Shown here one piece after another: positions 42,357-50,455 of a stretch of DNA of 64,000 nucleotides. Numbering within the stretch: the first letter of the stretch is position 1; the number at the start of each line of letters is the position of its first letter. Under the pieces are notes generated by a model that worked only from the letters and a program-made list of their open reading frames with translations, was not told where the DNA came from and did not search any database. The DNA is from Limnohabitans sp. DM1 (GTDB taxonomy: Bacteria > Pseudomonadota > Gammaproteobacteria > Burkholderiales > Burkholderiaceae_C). The translations under genes were made by a program, and so were the position numbers. The DNA lies in NCBI RefSeq assembly GCF_001269385.1, contig NZ_CXOO01000014.1:186171-250170 (forward strand), in the 5' to 3' direction.

Positions 42357-44735
42357 ATGAAACGCTATTCCTTCGAAACCGCCTTCGGGCTGGGTGCATT
42401 GGCCGTGCTTTGGGTCGCAGCATCTGTGGCCGCTAGCCACCTGCTGGTCTTGGTGATGACCGCCTTCATTGGCGGGGTGTATGTCTTTGGCGCCCTGGAG
42501 TTGCGCCACTACCGGACCACCACCGCTGCTTTGCGTCAGGCCCTGGCCGACATCCCGCAAGACCTGATCGTGCTGAACGACTGGCTGATCACCCTGCCCG
42601 CCTCGCTGCACAACGCGGTGCGCCAGCGCATCGAAGGCGAGCGCGTGGGCCTGCCCGGCCCGGCTTTGACGCCCTATCTGGTGGGCCTTCTGGTCATGCT
42701 GGGCATGTTGGGCACGTTTTTGGGCATGGTGGTCACCCTCAACGGCGCGGTGTTCGCACTCGAAGGCTCCAGCAACCTCGCGGGCATTCGGGCCGCGTTT
42801 TCCGAACCCATCAAAGGCCTGGGCCTGGCCTTTGGCACCTCGGTCGCCGGGGTTGCCACCTCGGCCATGCTGGGCCTCATGAGCAGCCTGGCCCGACGCG
42901 AACGCGCACAAGCGGCCCAGTCGCTGGACACCCACATCGCCACCAGCCTGCGTGGTTTCTCCCTCACGCACCAGCGCCAGGAAGCCTTCAAGGCGCTGCA
43001 ACAACAGTCGCACGCCTTGCCGCAAGTGGTGCAACAGCTTCAGACCCTGATGGCCCAGCTGGCACAAACCAGCGAACAGACCCAGGCTCAGTTGCTGGCC
43101 CAGCAGCATAGCTTTCACCAGGAAGTGCACACCGCCTACACCAGCCTGGCGCAATCGGTGGACCAATCCCTGCGCGCCAGCCTGAGCCACAGCATGCAGG
43201 TAGCCAGCGATGGCATTCGCCCCGTGGTGCAAGCCACCATGACCCAGCTGGCCGAACAGGCCCACAGCATGAATGCGCAGCTGCTGCAAAACACACAGCA
43301 GCAATTGGGCGCACTGAACGAGCAGTTCAGCGCCACCGCAGCCAGTATGGCCCAGACCTACACCAGCGCCTTGGCCCAGAACAACGCCGCAAGCACCGGC
43401 CTGCTCGAAGGTATGGGCAAGACGCTGGACGCGTTCAGCCAGACCTTTGAAACACGCAGCCAGGACCTGATCACCACACTCCACAACGCGCACACCGCGC
43501 AGCAGGCCCAGCTCAGCAGCGCCGAGCAAGTGCGCCTGGACGCTTGGACAGGCGCGCTCGACAGCGTGGCCACCTCGCTGGGCGAGCAATGGCAAGCCTC
43601 GGGCACGCAGACCCTGGCGCAACAGCAAGCCATTTGCGACACCCTGACCCAGACCGCACAAACCATTACCCAGCAAATGCAGGCGCACGCCAGCCAGACG
43701 CTGGCCGACCAAACGCGCCAGCAAGACTTGCAAAGCGCTGCCGACCAGCAGCGCCTGGACGCATGGAAAACAGCCCTGGACAGCGTGGCCGCCTCCTTGC
43801 AAAACCAGTGGCAAACAACGGGCAACCAAACCCTGGCGCAGCAACAAGCGATTTGCGACACGCTGGCCCACACCGCCCGCCAAGTCACCGAACAGGTACA
43901 GACCCACACCCAGCAGACCTTGGCCGAAGTGACCCGCCTCATGGCCAGCAGCGAAGAGTTGATGCAAGCACGCATAGCCTCTGAGGCGCAGTGGGCCACC
44001 CAGCACAACCAGCGCGCCGAAGAACTCAGCGCCTTGCTGCGCACCGAACTGTCGGCCCTGCGCGAGGTCGAAGACGCGCGCGGCCAAGCCGCCGTGGCCC
44101 GCTTGAGCGAATTGCAGACCGCTGTGACCATGCACCTGAGCACCCTGGGCACCGCACTGGAAGCGCCGATCACGCGGCTGATCGAAACCGCCTCTGAAGC
44201 GCCCAAGGCGGCAGCCGAAGTCATTGGCCAGCTGCGCCAGGAAATCTCGGTCAGTGTGGCACGCGACAACGCGCTGCTCGATGAGCGCACCCGCATCATG
44301 GCAACGCTCAGCAGCTTGCTGGATGCGATCAACCACGCATCGACCGAGCAGCGCAGCGTGATCGACACACTGGTGGCCTCCAGCGCCGCATCCTTGGCCC
44401 AGGCCAGTGGGGAGTTCCGGGCGCATGTGTCCGCCGAGACCGGCAAACTGGGCGACATCGCCGCGCAAGTCACGGCCAGCGCCGTGGACGTGGCCAGCCT
44501 GGGCGAGACCTTCAGCTTTGCGGTGCGCTCGTTCAACGACAGCAATGAAAAACTCATGGCCAGCTTGCAGCGCATCGAGCAAGCGATGGACAAGTCCATG
44601 ACACGCAGCGATGAGCAACTGGCCTACTACGTGGCCCAGGCCCGCGACATCATCGACCTGAGCATCACCTCGCAAAAAGACGTGCTCGAAACGCTGCAAA
44701 ACCACGCAGCCGCAGCCACCGAAGGAGCCGTCTGA
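42357..44735 (+). CDS. DUF802 protein: MotA/TolQ/ExbB-like channel with long helical cytoplasmic tail
   Basis: A 792-residue protein. Residues 1-180 hold about four membrane segments (two near 10-46, one near 106-128 with MLGMLGTFLGMV, one near 153-178 with GLGLAFGTSVAGVATSAMLG). The last two resemble the pore-forming helices of MotA/TolQ/ExbB-type proton channels. Residues 181-792 are a Gln/Ala-rich, strongly helical tail expected to be a long coiled coil, with an internal 73-residue tandem duplication at 393-538. The DUF802 name fits the C-terminal region. It overlaps the MotB-like gene by one base. An in-frame ATG at 42336 overlaps the DUF3348 end and is an alternative start. Confidence 0.85.
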   Translation: MKRYSFETAFGLGALAVLWVAASVAASHLLVLVMTAFIGGVYVFGALELRHYRTTTAALRQALADIPQDLIVLNDWLITLPASLHNAVRQRIEGERVGLPGPALTPYLVGLLVMLGMLGTFLGMVVTLNGAVFALEGSSNLAGIRAAFSEPIKGLGLAFGTSVAGVATSAMLGLMSSLARRERAQAAQSLDTHIATSLRGFSLTHQRQEAFKALQQQSHALPQVVQQLQTLMAQLAQTSEQTQAQLLAQQHSFHQEVHTAYTSLAQSVDQSLRASLSHSMQVASDGIRPVVQATMTQLAEQAHSMNAQLLQNTQQQLGALNEQFSATAASMAQTYTSALAQNNAASTGLLEGMGKTLDAFSQTFETRSQDLITTLHNAHTAQQAQLSSAEQVRLDAWTGALDSVATSLGEQWQASGTQTLAQQQAICDTLTQTAQTITQQMQAHASQTLADQTRQQDLQSAADQQRLDAWKTALDSVAASLQNQWQTTGNQTLAQQQAICDTLAHTARQVTEQVQTHTQQTLAEVTRLMASSEELMQARIASEAQWATQHNQRAEELSALLRTELSALREVEDARGQAAVARLSELQTAVTMHLSTLGTALEAPITRLIETASEAPKAAAEVIGQLRQEISVSVARDNALLDERTRIMATLSSLLDAINHASTEQRSVIDTLVASSAASLAQASGEFRAHVSAETGKLGDIAAQVTASAVDVASLGETFSFAVRSFNDSNEKLMASLQRIEQAMDKSMTRSDEQLAYYVAQARDIIDLSITSQKDVLETLQNHAAAATEGAV
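43533..43970 (+). repeat. 219-base tandem duplication inside the DUF802 gene
   Basis: Two consecutive in-frame 73-codon units (43533-43751 and 43752-43970) both begin RLDAW and contain ALDSVA and QTLAQQQAICDTL. The units differ at many positions, so the duplication is old or under diversifying change. It lengthens the helical tail by a fixed step. Confidence 0.85.
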
Positions 44736-45382
44736 TGCTCGAACACGACGCAGACGCCGAATCCACCGCACCGACCTGGATCTCGTTTGCCGACCTGATG
44801 ACGGGTCTGCTGGGCGCCTTTGTGCTGCTGTTGGTGGGCGTGATGGCGGCGCAGCTGGACATGGCCTCGCAGCTCGAAACCGAAGTCCACAAACGCCAGG
44901 CCGAAGAACAAAAACGCCAGTCACTGGAAAAAGCCCTGGCCATTCCTTTGGCCAGCGGGCGCATCACCTTGAACAATGGCCGCATCGGCATCAGCGGCAA
45001 GCTGCTGTTTCAACTGAACTCCGACAAGCTCGAGCCAGAAGGCCGCAAGCTGCTCAAGAGCCTGGTGCTGCCCCTGCGCAGCTACCTGCAGTCGCGCGAC
45101 GAAATGCTCATGGTCAGCGGCTTCACCGACGACCAGACCATCAAAAGCCGCAACCGCCAGTTTGAAGACAACTGGGAGCTCTCGGCCCAACGCGCCCTGA
45201 CCGTGACGCGCACCCTGATCGAAGAAGGCATGCCGTCCTCCATGCTGTTTGCCGCCGCCTTCGGTAAAGAACAGCCGCTGGTGCCCAACAGCAACGAAAA
45301 AGCCCGCGCCCAGAACCGCCGCGTGGAAATGGCCCCGGTGCCCAAAGCCAGCAGCCGCTTGGCCCCCGACCAAAAGCCATGA
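44735..45382 (+). CDS. MotB-like OmpA family protein
   Basis: A 215-residue protein with MotB architecture. A short cytosolic N-terminus ends in PTWISFADLMTGLLGAF, where D20 sits at the position of the proton-carrying Asp of MotB. One membrane helix follows (about 18-40), then a charged coiled-coil linker (about 45-70) and an OmpA-like peptidoglycan-binding domain (about 85-200; FTDDQTIKSRNRQ, NWELSAQRA, NRRVEM). It should anchor to the cell wall and form an ion-conducting stator with the DUF802 protein. It overlaps both neighbours. Confidence 0.88.
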   Translation: MLEHDADAESTAPTWISFADLMTGLLGAFVLLLVGVMAAQLDMASQLETEVHKRQAEEQKRQSLEKALAIPLASGRITLNNGRIGISGKLLFQLNSDKLEPEGRKLLKSLVLPLRSYLQSRDEMLMVSGFTDDQTIKSRNRQFEDNWELSAQRALTVTRTLIEEGMPSSMLFAAAFGKEQPLVPNSNEKARAQNRRVEMAPVPKASSRLAPDQKP

Positions 45383-46002
45383 GCGACACACCCGCCGTTC
45401 AGACCGACTGCGTCGCTGCATTGATGGACGCATTGCGCAGCCGTGGCGCCGCACAAGTCGACCCGATCGGCTGGCATTACATCGAAACCTTGGCCAAACG
45501 GACAGGCGCTCAGTCTGATGCCGTGCAGCCCTTGCTGAACCGCAAGCTGCGTGACGAGCTGGAACGATTGCAGGCGCAAATGGGCGAGACCAACGCTCAA
45601 AAAGGGCCAAACGGGCACCACGAAGGCCAAGCCCCCCCCTTGGGCTCGCCCCTGTCCGCCTTGCTCAGCGAGATGACCCGCCACACCTCTTTGGCAGGCC
45701 CCAGCGACAAGCCCCCAAGCAGCCGCCCGGAAAACCCTCGGGTTCAGCAATTTCGCCAGCAATTGCACAAGATCAGCGTGCAAAAGTCGGTGACCCAGGC
45801 CATCGCCCAAGCCCCACAAAACGCAGGCCCCATCAACTCGCACATGCTGGTGCTGCGCTCACTGGGCCTGATGCGCGACATCTGCCCGGATTACCTGAAC
45901 CGCTTCATGCTCTATGTGGACACCTTGCTGTGTCTGGACGAAGCGGGTCAGGCCAAGCACGCACCCGGCAAATCAGCAACTGCGGCGAAATCAAAAAAGT
46001 AA
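45379..46002 (+). CDS. DUF2894 family protein
   Basis: A 207-residue soluble protein of the DUF2894 family. It has an N-terminal helical block (ALMDALRSRGAAQVDPIGWHYIETLAKR), a Pro/Gly-rich linker and a conserved C-terminal block (NSHMLVLRSLGLMRDICPDYLNRFMLYVDTLLCLDEA), then a Lys-rich end. It overlaps the MotB-like gene by four bases and closes the operon. Function unknown. Confidence 0.85.
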   Translation: MSDTPAVQTDCVAALMDALRSRGAAQVDPIGWHYIETLAKRTGAQSDAVQPLLNRKLRDELERLQAQMGETNAQKGPNGHHEGQAPPLGSPLSALLSEMTRHTSLAGPSDKPPSSRPENPRVQQFRQQLHKISVQKSVTQAIAQAPQNAGPINSHMLVLRSLGLMRDICPDYLNRFMLYVDTLLCLDEAGQAKHAPGKSATAAKSKK

Positions 46003-46043
46003 ACGCCAAGGCACGCCGCCTTGCGATTTGCCTTGGCTGTATG

Positions 46044-46215
46044 CGTAGGTCGGTGGCTTCAGCCCCGACATGGGCCTGCGCCGAAGCCAGCAATGTGGGG
46101 CGCATCGGTGCCATGGGCACTCTCGTCTTCGCAGTGGTCCCTTGTCGGACTCTGCGAGTGCCGACCTACAGGAGACGGCATCGCGCAGGTGGGTGGTCGA
46201 AGACTCCGACCTTGT
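46044..46215. repeat. Dispersed palindromic element, family A, copy 4
   Basis: GTAGGTCGGTGG, AGCCCCGACATGGGCC, an unrelated middle, then TTGTCGGACTCTGCGAGTGC and CCGACCTACA, followed by a partial second unit (GGTGGGTGGTCGAAGACTCC). It fills the gap between two convergent operons. Confidence 0.75.
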
Positions 46216-46259
46216 CAGCGTGGGCACCCTCCCCCCCCCAAAAAAAACGCCCCCTTGTT

Positions 46260-49200
46260 TCAATGCCCGCTGGCCGTGGCGCGCACACGGGCCACGGCGC
46301 TGTCCAGAGCGGGCCATGCGGGCTGTCCGGGGGCGTAGCGCTGGCGCATGTAGCGGGCCAGATCGGCAATCTGCTGGTCATTGAGCGCATGCCGGAAGCC
46401 GGGCATGAAGCCAAGCTCGGGACCGGGCACGTCTTGCACGCCATCCAAAATGATGCGCAGCAGGTTGTCGGGCTGTTCGCTGTGCAAGTTGGTGTTCAGC
46501 GCCAGCGGCCGGTTCACACCCAGCAGCTTGGGGCCATCGCCTTCGTGGTGGCAGGCGCTGCAGGCCCCATCAAACAGGCGCTGACCGGCGCTGCCCACCA
46601 AGCGGGTGCGCTGTTCAGCGGCTTGGGCCACCACCTGCCGGGCGAGACTTGCGCTGTCGGTCTCTGGCGGGTTGAAACTGGCCAGGTAAGTGGCCATGGC
46701 TCGGATGTCGCTGTCAGGCACTTGGGCCAATTGCTGCACCACAGGGGCCATGGGGCCAGCAGCCATGCCATGGTGTTCGGTGTGCCCATGGCGCAGGTAG
46801 CGGTACAACTCTTCGGCGCTCCAGGGCACGGGCGCGCGCGACAAAGCCGTCAGGGCCGGGGCTTCCCAGCCGTCCACCATGGCGCCACTCAAAAACGCCT
46901 GGCCGCTGCGCTCTGCCCCCAGCGCGTTGCGCGGCGTGTGGCAAGCGCCGCAGTGGCCCACGCCATTGACCAAATAAGCGCCACGGTTCCACTCGGCAGA
47001 CTGCGTGGGGGTCGGCTCAAAGGGGCGGGCATCGTGAAACAGACCATTCCAGGTCGCCATGAAGGCGCGCTGATTGAAGGGAAAGTGCAACCGGGTGGTG
47101 GGTGGCGCCGTCGCCACGGCAGGCTGGTCCATCAGGTAGGCGTACAGCGCCATCAGGTCGTCGTCCGTCATGCGGGCAAACGAGGTGTAGGGGAAGGCCG
47201 GGTACAGATGCCGTCCGTCACGCGAGATGCCTTCGCGCATGGCCCGCTGAAAGGCACTGAAGGACCACTGACCGATGCCATGTTCGGGGTCGGGGGTGAG
47301 GTTGGTGGTGAAGATGGTGCCAAAGGGGGTGGCCATGGCGCGTCCGCCCGCATTGGCCACACCGCCGGGTGCGGTGTGGCACACCACGCAATCACCCGCA
47401 GCCGCCAGCTGGCGACCGCGCTCAATCGTTTCGGCGGTGTAGAGGGCGCCGGGTTTGCCTGTGACCGGCGCGATGGCGGCACGCCCACCCCAAAGTGCAA
47501 ACGCAGTACCCAGCAGGCCCAGCGCCAAAGCGCCCGCTTGGGCCCACCAGGACACGCGCTGCGGCCAAAACGCGCCTTCGGGCACCCAGGCCCTGCGGGG
47601 GGCGGCTTGCGGGGTGGTTTGGGCGGCAGCTTGCGCAGGTGGGGCTGGCGGCACGTCGCTGTTCAAGGCCGCACGCACACGCTCGGGGGTGAAGGGCGGC
47701 TCGCGAAAACGCACCCCGGTGGCGTCAAAAATCGCGTTGGCAATGGCCGCCGTGCCGGGCACCGAAGACGACTCCCCTGAACCCAAAGGGGCTTCGTTTT
47801 GTCGCGGCATGGTGACGACTTCGACCACCGGCACATTGCGGAAATTCAAAATCGGGTAGCTGCCCCACTCCTGCGTGGCCACGGTGTTCTTGCGCGGCTC
47901 GGTCTGCACCTGTTCGTGCAAGGCCCGGCTGGTGGTCTGCACCACGTTGCCGTGGATCTGGTGCTGGACCCCGGCGGGGTTGATCATCATGCCCGCATCG
48001 TGCCCCACCACCACGCGGCTGACATGCACCTCGCCCGTGCGGCGGTTGACCTCCACATCGGCCACCCAGGCCGCCCAAGCGGCGCCAAAGCCCGGCCATT
48101 TGCTGTGCACATAGCGTGCATAGGCCACGCCTTGGCCCCGCAACACTTCACCTTTGCTGCTCTCCACCGTTTGCTGCCGGGGCGCCGTGCGGACCTGCCA
48201 GCCTGCGCGCTCGGCGGTGGTGGCCAGCAGTTCAGCCGCTCGCGGGTCTTTGAGGTACTGCAACCGGAACTCGACCGGGTCCACACCGGCAGCCGCCGCC
48301 AGCTCGTCGATGTAGCTTTCATGCGCAAACGAATTGGGCAAGGCCGACACGCCGCGCAGCCAGGAGGCCCGCAAGATGGGCGCCATGTCGTTCACGCTGA
48401 CCCGCAAATGGCTGTAGTCATAGGGCGGCCGGGCGGTGCGGTCACCCATTTCGTAGGCCTGTGCCAAAGGCTCCACCGTGCGGGTGAGCAAGAGCGCCAA
48501 AGTGGGCGCGCCGTTGGAGGGGTAGCTGGTTTCAAAGTCGTAGGCGGCCACCGAACCATCGGCGTTGAGCCCCCCGCGCACATCCATCAGCTGCGCCGCC
48601 CCCTTGGGTTCCCAGGCGTGTTCCTGCTCGCGGGTGAGTTGCACCCGCACAGGCGCGCCCACAGCGCGGGACAGCAAGGCGGCATCAGCGGCCACATCGT
48701 CGGCGCCATTGCGGCCGTAGCAACCGGCGGCTTCCATGCGAACCACATCGATGGCGGTGTCGGCCAGGCCCATGAGCCGGGCCAGGTCGGCGCGCAGCAC
48801 ATGCGGGTTTTGCGTGCCCGCCCAGACAATGAGGTCTGGCCGGTCTTGAGCCACCGCATCAGCAGCTTCAGTCGCCTCCCCCTGCCACAAAGCCACGGCA
48901 CACGACGGGCCAATCGAAGCATGCAGCTGATAGGGCCAGACATAGGTGCGTGACAAACGCTGCGCAGCGCTGGCCAGTGCCGCATCCACATCGCCTTCGT
49001 CCACCAGCAGCCGCTTGGTGGAAGGGTTGTTGCGCAAGGCCTGTTCGACATTCCCTAAAGACGGCAAGCCAGGCCAGTCTTTCCATTGCACGCGCAATTC
49101 GCGCATGGCCTGCTCGGCCTGTTCTTCGCGCTCGGCGACCACGCCCACAAAATCGCGGATGACCACCACCGCACGCACACCAGGAATATGGGCGATGGAA

Positions 49201-49952
49201 GACTCGTCCACCGATTCCAGCGTGTTGCCAATGAAATCACCGTGGTCGGCACCAGCATAGGGCGGGCGCACCACGCGGCCATGCAGCATGCCGGGCACAC
49301 GCATGTCGTGCACAAAGACCAGCTCGCCCGTGACTTTGGCCGGAATGTCCACCCGCTGCACGCTCTGGCCCACGATGTGGTGCTCGTCCGCCGCTTTGAG
49401 CGGTGTCGCCAGCGCCAGAGTGAGCGCCACATGCCCTTGCAACAAATCGCCATAGCGGCACTGCCGCGCTCCATCGCTGCGGCAAGACACCACCCCGCCC
49501 TGCACCTGCAGGTCCGACTCGGCCACGCCCAGCCGTTCCGCCGCCTGGGCCAGCAGCCAGGCGCGTGCCTGCGCCGCAGCCGCACGCAAAGGCGCCGCAT
49601 GGATTTGCAGCGTGGCACTGGCAATGGTGGCCCCCTGGTTGGGCGCCAACGTGGTGCTGCCCAGCACCATGTGCACATCGGCCAGGTCCACATCCAGCTC
49701 CTCTGCCACCAGCTGCGACAGTGCGGTGCGAATGCCCGTGCCCAAGTCCACATGGCCGTTGAGCGCGGTGACACTGCCGTCGTCCCACACCGCCAGCAAA
49801 ATCTCCACCCCCTCGGCCGGGTTGCCGGGCACGGCCATGGGCTGGCCTTTGACGGGGGGAGCAGGCGGTGGCGGCTCTCGCGTGATCAGCAACACGCCCT
49901 GAGCGGCGTGAAAATCAGCGCGGCGTTGTGGCCTCTCGGCGCGTCGGGTCAT
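46260..49952 (-). CDS. NicB-like nicotinate dehydrogenase large subunit: molybdenum domain fused to three cytochrome c domains
   Basis: About 1230 residues from the ATG at 49952, overlapping the NicA-like gene by four bases. Residues 1 to about 745 form an IorB/NicB-type molybdenum-binding half (HVDLGTGIRTALSQLVAEEL, ANQG-like PNQGATIASATLQ, and GSGESSSVPGTAA near 719 with the catalytic Glu). One membrane segment follows (about 804-825), then three haem motifs CVVCH, CGACH and CSACH (near 858, 1002 and 1131). Pseudomonas NicB has the same layout and hydroxylates nicotinate at C6, with electrons leaving through its cytochromes. Another N-heterocycle is possible, but the flanking genes favour nicotinate. 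Confidence 0.85.
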   Translation of the reverse strand: MTRRAERPQRRADFHAAQGVLLITREPPPPAPPVKGQPMAVPGNPAEGVEILLAVWDDGSVTALNGHVDLGTGIRTALSQLVAEELDVDLADVHMVLGSTTLAPNQGATIASATLQIHAAPLRAAAAQARAWLLAQAAERLGVAESDLQVQGGVVSCRSDGARQCRYGDLLQGHVALTLALATPLKAADEHHIVGQSVQRVDIPAKVTGELVFVHDMRVPGMLHGRVVRPPYAGADHGDFIGNTLESVDESSIAHIPGVRAVVVIRDFVGVVAEREEQAEQAMRELRVQWKDWPGLPSLGNVEQALRNNPSTKRLLVDEGDVDAALASAAQRLSRTYVWPYQLHASIGPSCAVALWQGEATEAADAVAQDRPDLIVWAGTQNPHVLRADLARLMGLADTAIDVVRMEAAGCYGRNGADDVAADAALLSRAVGAPVRVQLTREQEHAWEPKGAAQLMDVRGGLNADGSVAAYDFETSYPSNGAPTLALLLTRTVEPLAQAYEMGDRTARPPYDYSHLRVSVNDMAPILRASWLRGVSALPNSFAHESYIDELAAAAGVDPVEFRLQYLKDPRAAELLATTAERAGWQVRTAPRQQTVESSKGEVLRGQGVAYARYVHSKWPGFGAAWAAWVADVEVNRRTGEVHVSRVVVGHDAGMMINPAGVQHQIHGNVVQTTSRALHEQVQTEPRKNTVATQEWGSYPILNFRNVPVVEVVTMPRQNEAPLGSGESSSVPGTAAIANAIFDATGVRFREPPFTPERVRAALNSDVPPAPPAQAAAQTTPQAAPRRAWVPEGAFWPQRVSWWAQAGALALGLLGTAFALWGGRAAIAPVTGKPGALYTAETIERGRQLAAAGDCVVCHTAPGGVANAGGRAMATPFGTIFTTNLTPDPEHGIGQWSFSAFQRAMREGISRDGRHLYPAFPYTSFARMTDDDLMALYAYLMDQPAVATAPPTTRLHFPFNQRAFMATWNGLFHDARPFEPTPTQSAEWNRGAYLVNGVGHCGACHTPRNALGAERSGQAFLSGAMVDGWEAPALTALSRAPVPWSAEELYRYLRHGHTEHHGMAAGPMAPVVQQLAQVPDSDIRAMATYLASFNPPETDSASLARQVVAQAAEQRTRLVGSAGQRLFDGACSACHHEGDGPKLLGVNRPLALNTNLHSEQPDNLLRIILDGVQDVPGPELGFMPGFRHALNDQQIADLARYMRQRYAPGQPAWPALDSAVARVRATASGH

Positions 49953-50443
49953 GCGGGCACCTTGCGCATGCGCTCGGCGGCCAGCAGCACCGCCTGAATG
50001 ATTTCGAGGTGCGTGCCACAGCGGCACAAATTACCCGACAACTCTCTGCGCACATCGGCCTCACTCGGCTTGGGGTTTCGGGCCAGCAAAGCCGCCGCCA
50101 TCATGACCATGCCATTGAGGCAATAACCACACTGCGCGGCCTGCGCGTCGACAAAGGCTTGCTGCACAGGGTGCAAGGTGCCCGCCTGCCCGTGCAATGC
50201 GGGCAAGCCTTCCAGCGTGGTGATGCTGCGTCCAGCCACCCCATGCGCAGGAATCACGCAGGCCCTGGCCGCCACCCCGTCCACCCACACGGTGCAAGCG
50301 CCGCACTCGCCCAGCCCGCAGCCGTACTTGGGGCCATTGAGCTGCAAGTCATTGCGCAGCACCTGCAGCAAGGTGGCACGAGCAGCCGACTCTGGCACTG
50401 CATGCCATGCCTCGTTGACCTGCAAGGAATAGGCGTCACGCAT
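49949..50443 (-). CDS. NicA-like [2Fe-2S] small subunit of nicotinate dehydrogenase
   Basis: A 164-residue protein with the plant-type 2Fe-2S site (C42, C47 and C50 in GCGLGECGAC, C62) and the second helical 2Fe-2S site (C105, C108, C140, C142; CGYC and CRC). This is the standard electron-transfer subunit of xanthine-dehydrogenase-family enzymes with a separate small chain. It pairs with the large subunit through an ATGA overlap and starts 12 bases after the nicotinamidase. Confidence 0.92.
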   Translation of the reverse strand: MRDAYSLQVNEAWHAVPESAARATLLQVLRNDLQLNGPKYGCGLGECGACTVWVDGVAARACVIPAHGVAGRSITTLEGLPALHGQAGTLHPVQQAFVDAQAAQCGYCLNGMVMMAAALLARNPKPSEADVRRELSGNLCRCGTHLEIIQAVLLAAERMRKVPA

Positions 50444-50455
50444 GCACTGACCGGA

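Noticed and set aside
42333-44924. 863-residue minus-strand open frame opposite the DUF802 gene
   Set aside because: A shadow caused by GC-rich codon use. The plus-strand frame has coherent membrane helices, a coiled-coil tail and overlaps with its neighbours.
41591-46002. Assignment of the DUF802 operon as a Zorya defence system
   Set aside because: The ZorA/ZorB-like pair is suggestive, but no ZorC, ZorD (helicase) or ZorE-like (nuclease) gene is present and the flanking families are different. It is reported instead as an uncharacterised motor operon.
45930-47780. 616-residue plus-strand frame opposite the NicB-like gene
   Set aside because: It lies opposite three intact CxxCH haem motifs and has no recognisable domain or start signal.
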